From an uncultured Campylobacter sp. (GTDB lineage: Bacteria > Campylobacterota > Campylobacteria > Campylobacterales > Campylobacteraceae), in contig NZ_CAURPW010000004.1 of assembly GCF_963526985.1 (NCBI RefSeq), forward strand, positions 133,382-197,381: a stretch of DNA of 64,000 bases, written 5' to 3'. A program made the position numbers and the translations under genes. The notes beneath the pieces are model-generated. The model was given only the letters and a program-made list of their open reading frames with translations, was not told the DNA's origin and searched no databases. Every line of letters begins with the position of its first letter. Within the stretch, counting starts at the first letter, position 1. Below are positions 45,168-55,071 of this stretch, one piece after another.

Positions 45168-46265
45168 TTACGCCAAAAACAGCCTCGGCTTTAGCTTTAG
45201 TAGGCAAACATACGCAGCCAGCGCGCTTTGCTCTCTTATATAGTTGCGGTCTCCGTTTAAATTTAGTCTCTCGATGATACGCTCGCCGTCCTTTGCGTAA
45301 GCTCCTACAAATACCGTCCCCACGGGCTTTGCCTCGCTACCGCCCTCAGGCCCCGCGATACCGCTGATAGCTAGAGAAAAATCCGATTCGCTCGCTTTTA
45401 GGGCGCCTTTTAGCATCGCCATCACGCACTGCTCGCTCACCGCGCCGTAGGTTTGTAAAATTTCATCGCTAACGCCCAGCCAGTCGCGCTTCATCTTATT
45501 TGCGTAGGTTACTAGCGAGCCGTTAAACGCCGCCGAAACTCCGGCAAAAGCGCCGAATTTTGCCGCCGCAAGCCCCGCAGTGCAAGACTCAGCAAAGGTT
45601 AGCTTTAGTTCGCTTGACGTAAGTACGCGCGCTACGTGAGCCGCGACGTCTTCGCCTTCAAAAAATTTACCCGAAAAGAGATTTTTCGCGCCGTTTATAA
45701 AGCCGCCGATTTGACCGAATTTATTCGCTTCTACTCTGATTAACGCCAAATTTGATAAGATTTGAGACGAATAAATTTGCACTTCGTATGTTTTAGCTAG
45801 CGGTTCAAGCAGGATTTTCGCGCTCTCCTCGTCAAAGTCTACTAAGTGAAAATATCCAAAATCTCGCTGCGTTTTGATCTCTATGGCAGGCAATTTTTGA
45901 TTTGCGTCGGCTTTTATTAAATTTACGTAAGTTTGGTCTAATCTTACCAAAAAGCTCTCGTCGCTAAAGATTTCTGCTCTACTGGGAGCTAGCATCTGAG
46001 GGGATTTTAGCTCTAAAACGTCGCCGCTAAGCGTAGCTAAAATTTTAGCCGCGACGGAGTAGTTTTTGCTCGACGCAAATATACAAAGACCGTCCGAGCG
46101 CGCGCAAAGATGCTCGATGATAAACGGCAGCTCCTTGTCGCTGCGACTAACGAACCTAAACTCGCCCAACTCGCCGAAATGCCGCTTGTAAGCGCAAATA
46201 ATATAATCTAAAAAAGGCGCGTTTACGCCGATATCTTCGCCGATGATCAGTAGTGCGTTTTTCAC
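45168..46265 (-). CDS. CinA-like protein, NMN amidohydrolase domain with divergent N-terminal domain
   Basis: A 365-residue protein. The C-terminal 150 residues are a clear CinA/PncC domain (LTFAESCTAGLAAAKFGAFAG, FNGSLVTYANKMKRDWLGV, SGIAGPEGGSEAKPVGTVFVG), expected to deamidate nicotinamide mononucleotide. The N-terminal 200 residues sit where the molybdopterin-binding-like domain of CinA would be but have only a trace of it (LLIIGEDIGVNAPFLDYI), so it is strongly diverged or repurposed. The start is GTG after AAAGGAGAAAACA. Located upstream of, and divergent from, ileS. Confidence 0.8.
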   Translation of the reverse strand: MKNALLIIGEDIGVNAPFLDYIICAYKRHFGELGEFRFVSRSDKELPFIIEHLCARSDGLCIFASSKNYSVAAKILATLSGDVLELKSPQMLAPSRAEIFSDESFLVRLDQTYVNLIKADANQKLPAIEIKTQRDFGYFHLVDFDEESAKILLEPLAKTYEVQIYSSQILSNLALIRVEANKFGQIGGFINGAKNLFSGKFFEGEDVAAHVARVLTSSELKLTFAESCTAGLAAAKFGAFAGVSAAFNGSLVTYANKMKRDWLGVSDEILQTYGAVSEQCVMAMLKGALKASESDFSLAISGIAGPEGGSEAKPVGTVFVGAYAKDGERIIERLNLNGDRNYIREQSALAAYVCLLKLKPRLFLA

Positions 46266-46386
46266 TGTTTTCTCCTTTAAAAGCTAAAAATATCTTACAT
46301 AAATTTAGCTTAAAATAGCGTTTTTTCAGTAGCGTTTAATCGCCGTTTGGATAAAATCTTCCAATTTTTTACTTCAAGGCGAACCT

Positions 46387-49143
46387 ATGGATTACAAAGA
46401 TACATTATTGCTTCCAAACACCGAATTTCCCATGCGCGGCAACCTGCCGGAAAACGAACCCAAACGCTTAAAATCGTGGTTTGAAGATAGAAAAATCTAC
46501 GAAAAAATGAAAGCCAAAAGGCAAAAAGCCGCCAAAAGTTTCACTCTGCACGACGGCCCTCCATACGCCAACGGCAACATCCACATCGGACACGCGCTAA
46601 ACAAAACCTTAAAAGACATCATCTTAAAAACGCACTATTTCTTCGGCGAAAACGTGAGATTTACGCCCGGCTGGGACTGCCACGGGTTACCGATCGAGCA
46701 GCAAGTCGAGGTAAAACTGGGCGATAAGAAAAAAAGCCTCGGCAAAACGCAAATCCGCGAGCTTTGCCGCGAACACGCCAGAGAATTTATCGAGGTGCAA
46801 AAGGAGAGCTTTAAACAGTTAGGCGTCGCCAGCGACTGGGACGATCCGTATCTGACGATGAAATTTAAATTTGAAGCCGAAATTTACAAAACGCTTTGCA
46901 AGGTCGCCAAACGCGGACTTTTGATCGAGCGAAGCAAGCCGGTGTACTGGAGCTGGGCGGCTAGAAGCGCTCTAGCTGAAGCCGAGGTCGAGTACGAGGA
47001 TAAAGAGGACTACAGCATCTACGTCGCGTTTAAACTAGGCGAGGAAGCCGCCGCAAAAATCGGCGCAAAAGACGCTCGAGCGGTCATCTGGACGACCACG
47101 CCTTGGACGCTGCCGGCAAACCAAGCCATCTCGCTAAGTCCTAGCGAAATTTACGTTTTAACGTCTGAAAATTTGATATTTGCCAAAGAGATGCTTGGCG
47201 AACTGGAAAAAGAAGGGCTAACTAAGGGCGAAATTTTAAAAGAATTTGCCTCGGCAGAGCTTGAAAACCTACACGCTATAAATCCGCTAAACGGTAGAAA
47301 ATCGCTATTTATCCTAGGCGATCACGTCACGATGGACGGCGGTACGGGTCTAGTGCATACCGCTGCCGGACACGGCGAAGACGACTACTACGCTAGCCTA
47401 AAATACGGCATCGAAGTCATCATGCCAGTCGATGAAGGCGGTCTATACGACGAGACGCTAAAGACGAAAAAATTATTTCCAGACGACGTAGTAGACGAGC
47501 TAATCGGCATGCATATCTTTAAAGCCAACGAGAAAATTTTAGAGCTTCTAGGCTCAAATTTGCTTAAAGTTAGTAAATTCGTCCACTCGTATCCGTTTTG
47601 CTGGAGGACGCATAAGCCCGTTATCTACCGCGCTACCAAGCAGTGGTTTATCGCGATGGACGAGCCTAAAATCGAGGGCAAAACGCTACGAGAAGTCGCG
47701 CTAAAAGAGCTCGAAAACGTCAAATTTTACCCTGCAAGCGGCGTAAAAAGGATAGGCTCGATGATAGAAAATCGTCCCGACTGGTGCATCTCGCGCCAAC
47801 GCGACTGGGGCGTGCCGATAGCGTTTTTTAGGCGCAAGGATACAAAAGAGCCGATATTTGACGATGAAATTTTAGATAACGTCGCTGCGATATTCGAGCA
47901 AAAAGGCGCGGATGCGTGGTGGGATAGCGAGATAAAGGATCTCTTGCCGGCAAACTGCAAATACGATCCGCAAAATTTAGAAAAAGTGATGGATATCCTC
48001 GACGTCTGGTTTGACAGCGGCTCGACGTGGGCTGCTGTGCTAAAAAGCGGCGACTACGATGCGGGTAGCTATCCTGCGGATATGTACCTAGAGGGTAGCG
48101 ATCAGCACAGAGGCTGGTTCCAAAGCTCGCTACTGCTAAGCTGTGCCGCGCAAGGACGAGCGCCGTATAGAAGCGTGCTCACGCACGGATTTACCGTCGA
48201 TGAAAACGGCCAAAAGATGAGTAAAAGCAAGGGCAACGTCGTAGCTCCGGCAGACGTCGCTAAAACCTACGGCGTGGAAATTTTACGCCTTTGGGTTGCG
48301 CTTAGCGACTACTCCAGCGACCTAAAAATCAGCGAAAACATCCTAAAACAAGTAAGCGAACAATACCGAAAAATACGCAATACGATAAGATTTCTACTAG
48401 CCAACGTAAACGATCTAGAAGATATCGAAACGTCAAATTTCAATATCCTAGACCGCTGGATACTAAGCCGCGCGAAAAAAGCATTCGACGAGGCCGAAGC
48501 GGCGTTTAGAAACTACGATTTTTCAAAGGGCTTTAGCCTGCTGATGAATTTCTTAAGCGCCGATTTAAGCGGCATATACCTTGATATCTGCAAAGACCGC
48601 CTATACTGCGACGCCAAAGACAGCGATACGCGCCGCTCGGCTCAAAGCGCCATGGCGCTAATCACTAGAGCGCTCCTACCGCTCATCGCTCCGACGCTAA
48701 CGTACACCGTGGATGAAGTGATGGACTATGCGCCTAAGATCATCAAAAACGGCGCAACCGACGCCTTTGACCTAGAGTACGCGCCGCTAGATTTTGAGTT
48801 TAACGTAGACGACGAGCTGCTAGTGGCTAGCCGCGAGAAGTTTTTCGAGCTAATCGACGTACTCAAAAAAGATAAAAAGATAAAATCAACCTTAGAACTC
48901 GTACTACAAACCAGCTCAAATTTGATCCTAAGCGAAGATATAAACGAGATCAGCGACTGGTATATGGTTAGCGACGTCCAAAGTCTAGACGGCAGCGACG
49001 GCCTAGCCGAATTTGATGTCGGAAACGATAAATTTAAGCTTGTTTTATCAAAACGCTTCAAATGCCCGAGATGCTGGAAATTTACCGCTAAGCACGACGG
49101 CGAAACCTGCCCTAGATGCGAAAAGGCGCTAAATGCTCTCTGA
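46387..49143 (+). CDS. ileS: Isoleucine-tRNA ligase
   Basis: Charges tRNA-Ile. It has 918 residues. Class I signatures PYANGNIHIGHALNK and GQKMSKSKGN are present, with the editing domain between them (TTPWTLPANQA) and a C-terminal zinc knuckle of two CPRC pairs (CPRCWKF and CPRCEKA). ATG after CAAGGCGAACCT. Its last bases overlap the start of the 36-codon membrane gene. Confidence 0.98.
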   Translation: MDYKDTLLLPNTEFPMRGNLPENEPKRLKSWFEDRKIYEKMKAKRQKAAKSFTLHDGPPYANGNIHIGHALNKTLKDIILKTHYFFGENVRFTPGWDCHGLPIEQQVEVKLGDKKKSLGKTQIRELCREHAREFIEVQKESFKQLGVASDWDDPYLTMKFKFEAEIYKTLCKVAKRGLLIERSKPVYWSWAARSALAEAEVEYEDKEDYSIYVAFKLGEEAAAKIGAKDARAVIWTTTPWTLPANQAISLSPSEIYVLTSENLIFAKEMLGELEKEGLTKGEILKEFASAELENLHAINPLNGRKSLFILGDHVTMDGGTGLVHTAAGHGEDDYYASLKYGIEVIMPVDEGGLYDETLKTKKLFPDDVVDELIGMHIFKANEKILELLGSNLLKVSKFVHSYPFCWRTHKPVIYRATKQWFIAMDEPKIEGKTLREVALKELENVKFYPASGVKRIGSMIENRPDWCISRQRDWGVPIAFFRRKDTKEPIFDDEILDNVAAIFEQKGADAWWDSEIKDLLPANCKYDPQNLEKVMDILDVWFDSGSTWAAVLKSGDYDAGSYPADMYLEGSDQHRGWFQSSLLLSCAAQGRAPYRSVLTHGFTVDENGQKMSKSKGNVVAPADVAKTYGVEILRLWVALSDYSSDLKISENILKQVSEQYRKIRNTIRFLLANVNDLEDIETSNFNILDRWILSRAKKAFDEAEAAFRNYDFSKGFSLLMNFLSADLSGIYLDICKDRLYCDAKDSDTRRSAQSAMALITRALLPLIAPTLTYTVDEVMDYAPKIIKNGATDAFDLEYAPLDFEFNVDDELLVASREKFFELIDVLKKDKKIKSTLELVLQTSSNLILSEDINEISDWYMVSDVQSLDGSDGLAEFDVGNDKFKLVLSKRFKCPRCWKFTAKHDGETCPRCEKALNAL

Positions 49144-49243
49144 GCCTGTTAGCTTTAGCTTCGTGGCGGCGACCATCGCGGCGATACTCGCGGTTACGGC
49201 CGTTGGAATCGTAGCGGTAAATAAATTTAAGGATAAAAAATGA
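49133..49243 (+). CDS. Small single-helix membrane protein between ileS and gatA
   Basis: ATG at 49133 lies inside the end of ileS and the TGA at 49241-49243 overlaps the gatA ATG. The 36 residues (MLSEPVSFSFVAATIAAILA, then a Val/Ala-rich helix and the basic tail NKFKDKK) make one membrane segment with a positive C-terminus, so the N-terminus probably faces the periplasm. The overlaps at both ends, the helix and the position are good evidence for a real gene. From memory, C. jejuni has a small membrane gene in the same slot. Function unknown. Confidence 0.65.
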   Translation: MLSEPVSFSFVAATIAAILAVTAVGIVAVNKFKDKK

Positions 49244-50598
49244 TAACTTTAAAGCAAGCTCTAAAGCTAAGCGAGGGCGAAATATCCGAGCTTAGAAACG
49301 AGCTGGAAAAGAAAATTTTCGCAGATAAAGAACTCAGTGCTTACGTCGAGCAGCTGGCAAATTTGCCGCTTAGCAAACTGGGTGCGGGCGTGCCGATCGC
49401 CATCAAAGACAACATCCAGGTAAAAGGCTGGAGCGTCACGTGCGCGTCTAAAATTTTACAAGGATACGTCGCGCCATATAACGCGACCGTCGTCGAAAAG
49501 CTGCTAGCGGCGGGCTTAGCGCCGTTTGGCCGTACGAATATGGACGAATTTGCCATGGGAAGCACGACCGAAAGCAGCTACTACGGCAAGACGCTAAACC
49601 CCCTAAACCGCGAAAGAGTACCGGGCGGCAGCTCGGGCGGCTCGGCGGCTGCGGTAGCGGCGGGGCTAGCGATTGCAGCCCTTGGCAGCGATACGGGCGG
49701 CTCGATACGCCAGCCTGCGGCATTTTGCGGATGTGTCGGGCTAAAGCCCACCTACGGGCGCGTTAGCCGCTACGGTCTTGGCGCCTACTCCAGCTCGCTC
49801 GATCAAATCGGCCCTATAACGCAAAACGTAGAAGACGCCGCAATCCTATACGACATCATCGCCGGTCACGACGACAAAGACAGCACGAGCGCCGATATAA
49901 AATTTGAGAGCGTCGCAGACAAGCTAGACTCAAACAAAAAGCTCACGATCTGCGTAATCGAAAACTACGTGAACGAGGCCTCGGAGGAGACTAAAAAAGC
50001 GCTTTTAAAAGCGGTCGATATTTTAAAATCCGCAGGCCATAAAATAATCTATAAAAATTTAGAAAACTCAAAATGCGATATCGCAACCTACTACATCATC
50101 GCCACGGCCGAGGCCAGCGCGAATCTTAGCCGCTACGACGGAGTGAGATACGGACGCAGGGCGGAGGCTAAAAATTTAAAAGAACTTTACGTAAATTCGC
50201 GCTCGGAGGGCTTTGGCGAAGAGGTGAAAAGACGAATCCTGCTAGGCACTTTCGTGCTTAGTAGCGGTTATTATGACGCGTATTATATCAAAGCGCAAAA
50301 AGCTCGAGCCTACGCTAAAGCTAAATACGAGCGAATTTTGAGCGAATGCGACCTCATTTTTATGCCCGTCGCCCCTCGCACGGCGTATAAATTCGGCGAT
50401 CTAAAAGACCCGCTAGAGGCCTATTTGTCGGATATTTACACGATCAGCGTAAATTTAGCCGGCTTACCCGCCATCTCGGTTCCTGTAGCCAAGGACGCGG
50501 ACGGACTAAACGTCTCGGCTCAACTCATCGCCAAAGCTTGGAACGAAAAAACGCTGCTAGAGGGCGCTCTTAGCCTTGAAAATTTAATAAAAGGATAA
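49240..50598 (+). CDS. gatA: Glutamyl-tRNA(Gln) amidotransferase subunit A
   Basis: Amidase subunit of GatCAB, which converts misacylated Glu-tRNA(Gln) (and Asp-tRNA(Asn)) to the amidated form. It has 452 residues. The Ser-cisSer-Lys triad is visible in GVPIAIKDN, PGGSSGGSAAAVAAGL and SDTGGSIRQPA. The start overlaps the small membrane gene. It is relevant to the tRNA-Gln gene later in the window. gatB and gatC are not here. Confidence 0.97.
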   Translation: MITLKQALKLSEGEISELRNELEKKIFADKELSAYVEQLANLPLSKLGAGVPIAIKDNIQVKGWSVTCASKILQGYVAPYNATVVEKLLAAGLAPFGRTNMDEFAMGSTTESSYYGKTLNPLNRERVPGGSSGGSAAAVAAGLAIAALGSDTGGSIRQPAAFCGCVGLKPTYGRVSRYGLGAYSSSLDQIGPITQNVEDAAILYDIIAGHDDKDSTSADIKFESVADKLDSNKKLTICVIENYVNEASEETKKALLKAVDILKSAGHKIIYKNLENSKCDIATYYIIATAEASANLSRYDGVRYGRRAEAKNLKELYVNSRSEGFGEEVKRRILLGTFVLSSGYYDAYYIKAQKARAYAKAKYERILSECDLIFMPVAPRTAYKFGDLKDPLEAYLSDIYTISVNLAGLPAISVPVAKDADGLNVSAQLIAKAWNEKTLLEGALSLENLIKG

Positions 50599-50601
50599 AA
50601 G

Positions 50602-52050
50602 ATGAAGATAATTAAGCGAGCTTTGACCTTCGAGGATGTTCTTTTGGTGCCTCAGTATTCTGAAATTTTGCCTAAAGAGGTTGATATAAAAACAATGTTT
50701 AGTAAAAACGTTTCGCTAAACATCCCTCTCGTCTCAGCCGCGATGGATACGGTAACTGAGCATAGAGCCGCTATCATGATGGCGCGTCTGGGCGGCCTTG
50801 GCGTCATACACAAAAATATGGACGTCGCATCGCAGGTACACGAAGTACGCCGTGTCAAAAAAAGCGAGAGCGGCGTGATATTCGATCCGATCTCCGTTAG
50901 CCCCGACGCTACCGTAGGCGAGGCGCTTGATCTCATGGCCGACCTTCATATCTCGGGCGTTCCGGTCGTGGATGAGAATAAAATTTTAATCGGCATTCTC
51001 ACCAATCGCGACTTGCGCTTTGAGACAAACAGGGGCACTCCCGTAAAAGATAGGATGACTAAAGCCCCGCTCATCACGGCCCCAAAAGGCTGCACGTTAG
51101 ACGAAGCGGAGAAAATTTTTCACTCAAACCGCGTAGAAAAGCTCCCCATCATCGATAAGGACGGACGTTTAGAGGGTCTCATAACCATAAAAGACTTAAA
51201 AAAACGCAAAGAATATCCAAACGCCAACAAAGATAAGCTAGGCCGTCTAAGAGCCGCCGCAGCCATCGGAGTAGGACACTTCGAGAGAGCTCGCGCTCTT
51301 ACCGAAGCCGGCGTAGACGTTATCGTCATCGACTCCGCGCACGGACACTCAAAAGGCATCATCGACACTTTAAAATGGGTCAAGGCGAATTTAAGCGTAG
51401 ACGTCGTAGTCGGCAACATCGCGAACCCAGCTGCCGTTAAAGACCTGGCGCAGGCCGGCGCTGACGGTATAAAAGTAGGCATAGGCCCAGGCTCTATCTG
51501 CACTACTCGTATAGTCGCAGGCGTAGGCGTACCGCAAATTTCAGCCATCGACGACTGCGCAACGCAGGCTAAAAAATACGGCATCCCGGTTATCGCGGAC
51601 GGCGGTATAAAATACTCCGGCGACCTAGCTAAAGCCCTAGCCGCCGGCGCTAGCTGCATCATGGTCGGTAGCCTGTTAGCAGGCTGCGACGAGAGTCCGG
51701 GAGAGATGATAACATTCCAGGGACGCCAGTATAAAACCTACCGCGGCATGGGTAGCATCGGCGCGATGACCAAAGGCAGCAGCGATAGGTATTTCCAAGA
51801 GGGCACCGCGCAAGACAAACTTGTGCCCGAGGGCATCGAGGGCCGCGTGCCGTATGCGGGCTCTATAAAAGACGTCGTGCATCAGATGGTAGGCGGCTTG
51901 CGAAGCTCGATGGGTTACGTGGGCGCAAAGGATATCGCGGACTTTCAAGAAAGAGCCGAGTTTGTGGAGATCACGAGCGCCGGACTAAAAGAAAGCCATG
52001 TCCACGACGTAGTAATCACGCAAGAAGCCCCTAACTACAAAGTCAATTAG
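50602..52050 (+). CDS. guaB: IMP dehydrogenase
   Basis: Oxidises IMP to XMP, the first step to GMP. It has 482 residues. Two CBS domains are inserted at about 90-205. The catalytic cysteine loop is GPGSICTTR and the flap is YRGMGSIGAM. It is 3 bases after gatA, so it is cotranscribed. Its stop shares one base with the metX GTG. Confidence 0.97.
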   Translation: MKIIKRALTFEDVLLVPQYSEILPKEVDIKTMFSKNVSLNIPLVSAAMDTVTEHRAAIMMARLGGLGVIHKNMDVASQVHEVRRVKKSESGVIFDPISVSPDATVGEALDLMADLHISGVPVVDENKILIGILTNRDLRFETNRGTPVKDRMTKAPLITAPKGCTLDEAEKIFHSNRVEKLPIIDKDGRLEGLITIKDLKKRKEYPNANKDKLGRLRAAAAIGVGHFERARALTEAGVDVIVIDSAHGHSKGIIDTLKWVKANLSVDVVVGNIANPAAVKDLAQAGADGIKVGIGPGSICTTRIVAGVGVPQISAIDDCATQAKKYGIPVIADGGIKYSGDLAKALAAGASCIMVGSLLAGCDESPGEMITFQGRQYKTYRGMGSIGAMTKGSSDRYFQEGTAQDKLVPEGIEGRVPYAGSIKDVVHQMVGGLRSSMGYVGAKDIADFQERAEFVEITSAGLKESHVHDVVITQEAPNYKVN

Positions 52051-53150
52051 TGCTAAATTTAAAAACCGGCAAGGTAAAATTTAATGAGCCGCTTTATCTT
52101 GAGAGCGGCCGAATTTTACCCGAATTTGAGCTAGCTTACGAAACATACGGCGAGCTAAACGAGGATAAAAGCAACGTCATAGTCGTCTGTCACGCGCTAA
52201 CGGGCAGCCACCACGCCGCGGGCAGATACGAAAACGAGCAGAAATTCGGCTGGTGGGACGCGCTAGTGGGCGATGGCAAGGGCATAGATACGAGCAAATT
52301 TTTCGTCATCTGCGTAAATATCCTCGGTTCAAATTTCGGCTCGACAAATCCGCTCAGTATCGAAAAAAGCACGGGCAAACAGTATCGTTTGCGCTTTCCT
52401 GTGCTAACCATCAGCGACGTCGTAAAGGCACAGATGAGGCTTTTTAAACACTTAGGCATAGAGCGCGCGCATGCAGTCGTGGGCGGCAGCCTAGGCGGTA
52501 TGCAGGCGCTTTGCTTTGCGATCGAGTTTCCAAATTTCGCTAAAAACGTCATCATCCTAGCCAGCACCTATCAATGCAAGGCCTGGGCGATCGCGTTTAA
52601 CAAAATCGCGATCGAGGGCATCCTGCGCGATCCAGGTTTTAAAGACGGGCAGTACGACGAAAACGACATCGCCGCGCAGGGGCTAACCGGCATGGCGCTA
52701 GGACGCATGGCGGGGCACATCAGCTTTCTTTCGCCTAGCTCCATGGACTCTAAATTTGGCCGCAACTACGTCGAAACCGACGGTCTTTACGAGCTTACGG
52801 GGCGGTTTCAGGTCGATCGCTATATGGAGTACAACGGCCGCGGCTTTCCTAAGCGCTTTGACCCGCTGAGCTACCTTTACATCGTAAAGATGATGAATAT
52901 CTTTGACTGTACGCGCCACTACGACGACCTAGCGCACGCTCTTTCGCCTATTTGCGCCAAGGTTACGCTTATAGCATTTAGCGGCGATATGCTGTTTCCG
53001 CCAAGCTGTATGCGGCAGATGCGAGATACCCTGCGCGACATCGGCAAGGCGTGCGACTACCACGAGATAGACAGCGACTACGGCCACGACGCGTTTTTAG
53101 TCGAAGTAGATAAATTTGAAAAAATCATAAAAAAGGTTTTAGATGAGTGA
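52050..53150 (+). CDS. metX: Homoserine O-acetyltransferase
   Basis: Acetylates homoserine for methionine synthesis by direct sulfhydrylation, the point where sulfide from the sulfate cluster can enter. It has 366 residues, alpha/beta hydrolase. The nucleophile is in GGSLGGMQAL (Ser147), with the acid in AFSGDMLFPP and the histidine in DYGHDAFL. The start is GTG, one base overlapping guaB. The 3' end overlaps xseB by 8 bases. Confidence 0.94.
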   Translation: MLNLKTGKVKFNEPLYLESGRILPEFELAYETYGELNEDKSNVIVVCHALTGSHHAAGRYENEQKFGWWDALVGDGKGIDTSKFFVICVNILGSNFGSTNPLSIEKSTGKQYRLRFPVLTISDVVKAQMRLFKHLGIERAHAVVGGSLGGMQALCFAIEFPNFAKNVIILASTYQCKAWAIAFNKIAIEGILRDPGFKDGQYDENDIAAQGLTGMALGRMAGHISFLSPSSMDSKFGRNYVETDGLYELTGRFQVDRYMEYNGRGFPKRFDPLSYLYIVKMMNIFDCTRHYDDLAHALSPICAKVTLIAFSGDMLFPPSCMRQMRDTLRDIGKACDYHEIDSDYGHDAFLVEVDKFEKIIKKVLDE

Positions 53151-53337
53151 AAATTTAAGCGAGGATTTTGAAAGCAAACTCGCCAAAGCAAATGAAATTT
53201 TAAAACAACTCGGCGACGAAAATTTAAGCCTGGAGCAAAGCGTCAAGCTGCACAAAGAGGGCAAAAAGCTACTCGAAGAGGCAGACAAAATCCTGCAAAA
53301 CGCAAAGCTAGTCGTAAAGGACGCAGACGATGAGTAG
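53143..53337 (+). CDS. xseB: Exodeoxyribonuclease VII small subunit
   Basis: A 64-residue helical subunit of the single-strand-specific exonuclease VII. FESKLAKANEILKQLGDENLSLEQSVKLHKEGKKLL matches the family pattern, and most of the protein is one helical hairpin. The large subunit gene xseA is not in the window. Overlaps both neighbours. Confidence 0.88.
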   Translation: MSENLSEDFESKLAKANEILKQLGDENLSLEQSVKLHKEGKKLLEEADKILQNAKLVVKDADDE

Positions 53338-54136
53338 CGCAGCCGTTTGCGCCTTGCAGCTACCGACCCAACCCATGAGCGAGTCGAGGCTTGATTATTA
53401 TTTTAGGATTTGCGCCGATGAGGGCGCTAGGCTCGTGGTGCTTGGAGAGTACGTGCTAAACAGCTTTTTTAAAGAGCTTGAGCTCATGCCAAAAAGCCTC
53501 ATAAAAGAGCAAAGCGAGCGCAAAAAACATGCGCTTGCGGCGATGGCGCAAAAATACAATCTAGAAATCCTAGCCCCGCTCGTACTACCCAAAGGCAAAG
53601 GCTTCGTCAAGGTCGCGGCGAGATTTAGCCCCGCGTCCTCGCGCTTTTACGAGCAGCAGATCCTGATGCCCTACCCGCACTGGAACGAGGCGAAATTTTT
53701 TGCTAACAAAGATGAGGGCGAGCTAAATTTACCCGTCTTTAGCTACGAGAAATTTAAAATCGGCGCGATGTTTGGTTTTGAGGCGCATTTTGATGCGGCG
53801 TGGGCGTATATGGCGCGCAAGAAAGTCGATGCCGTCGTGGTTCCCACCGCGTGCACGTTTTTTAGCGAGACGCGCTGGGAGGAGCTGCTAAAAACCCGCG
53901 CCTTTACGAACAACGTCTACGTTTTACGCGTAAACCGCGTCGGCAACCACAAGGCCGCTAGCGGCGAACAGTGGAGCTTTTACGGCGATTCGATGCTCAT
54001 TAGCCCCTTTGGCGAGGTGGTTTCGCGCCTAGGTAAAAACGAAGAGATGATGGTGGCAAAACTCGAAAAAAAAGAACTGAGCGAAGCTAGAAAGACTTGG
54101 GAATTTTCTAAAATTTTAGAAAAAAGATTTAAGTAG
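53330..54136 (+). CDS. Carbon-nitrogen hydrolase (nitrilase superfamily)
   Basis: A 268-residue amidase-type enzyme. The Glu-Lys-Cys triad can be placed in VLGEYVLN, LAPLVLPKGKGFVK and VVVPTACTFFSETRW. Substrate unknown. Members act on omega-amides, carbamoyl groups or damaged nucleotide derivatives. It is the last gene of the gatA-guaB-metX-xseB run and overlaps xseB by 8 bases. The same pair of neighbours (xseB and hydrolase) is known, from memory, in other Campylobacter. Confidence 0.8.
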   Translation: MSSAAVCALQLPTQPMSESRLDYYFRICADEGARLVVLGEYVLNSFFKELELMPKSLIKEQSERKKHALAAMAQKYNLEILAPLVLPKGKGFVKVAARFSPASSRFYEQQILMPYPHWNEAKFFANKDEGELNLPVFSYEKFKIGAMFGFEAHFDAAWAYMARKKVDAVVVPTACTFFSETRWEELLKTRAFTNNVYVLRVNRVGNHKAASGEQWSFYGDSMLISPFGEVVSRLGKNEEMMVAKLEKKELSEARKTWEFSKILEKRFK

Positions 54137-55071
54137 CGTTTGAGCGAGCTTTTGCTTTACGGCGGTTAGGTCCGCTGTTTGCTTATGCTTTAGCGTAGTG
54201 TTTGTCTTTTTACGCCGCACTTATAAATTTACCGTAGATAAAATTCGGCGCGGCAGGATTACATTTCGTTTTTAAAATTTATATATTGTTAAACTTTTAT
54301 TTTAGTCTTAATTTTGATATTTATAAATGTAGCGCCAAACCAAAATGAGTCATGAGAAAACTTAACACGGATCGCCAAAAAGGCATAGAGACGGCGCAAA
54401 GAGAGCTAGCCAAAAGATCAGACGACGAAAATGTCCCGACAACAAGCTAATAGCTCAAGAAGCGCAAAGATGCGGCACATACTAAAGAAAAAAGGCTAGA
54501 GCGCGTTTCTAGTCCTTGCTTTTTACGTTATTTGCCGCTAAATTTAGCCTAAAATACGTCAAATTTAACGCCCTCAAATTTATAAACATCCAAATTTATA
54601 TGGCGTCCTTTGAGCCGTAAATTTAGCCCTAACTAGCCGAAATATCTCCGTTCTTAGCGTATTCGCCCTGTCTCCCTAAGCGATGCGAGAGCGTTTTTTG
54701 GCTAGTTAGTCGAGGTCAGTTTTGCGGTTTATCGCTCTAAATTTTTTAGACGGCGTAGAAACGTAAATAAATACCAAAACCGCTTAAAATAACACGCTTG
54801 CCGCGCCAAGCCCAAACCTAAACCCATACAAAAATTTTTGTCTTTTTCGCAGCGTTTAAATTTATAAATTTTAGGGCAGCATCTAAATTTGGTCTAAGCT
54901 TTTACGACTCTTGGTTTAATTTCGCCTTTTTACGAAGCTTAGCTTAAAATTTCCAAAGTAGCTTAAATTTAATAGTCGTTTAAAACAAATTTATGTATAT
55001 TCTCTATTTTACGGGTCGCAAATTTATAAATTTAAAGCCAAAAACGACCCGAGCGCGACAAAGGAGCAAGG
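54137..55071. other. Long gap with one possible 32-codon gene fragment
   Basis: About 930 bases, mostly non-coding and AAATTT-rich. A possible coding patch lies at 54352-54450 (MRKLNTDRQKGIETAQRELA, charged, then TAA). Its charge pattern continues in another frame for about 25 codons, which would fit a decayed small gene. AAGGAG at 55061 is the ribosome site of the next gene and TATATT near 54996 a weak -10 candidate. Confidence 0.4.

Noticed and set aside
54352..54450. 32-codon charged ORF (MRKLNTDRQKG...)
   Set aside because: Coding character is plausible but there is no ribosome site and no recognisable relative. It is kept only as a note in the gap entry.
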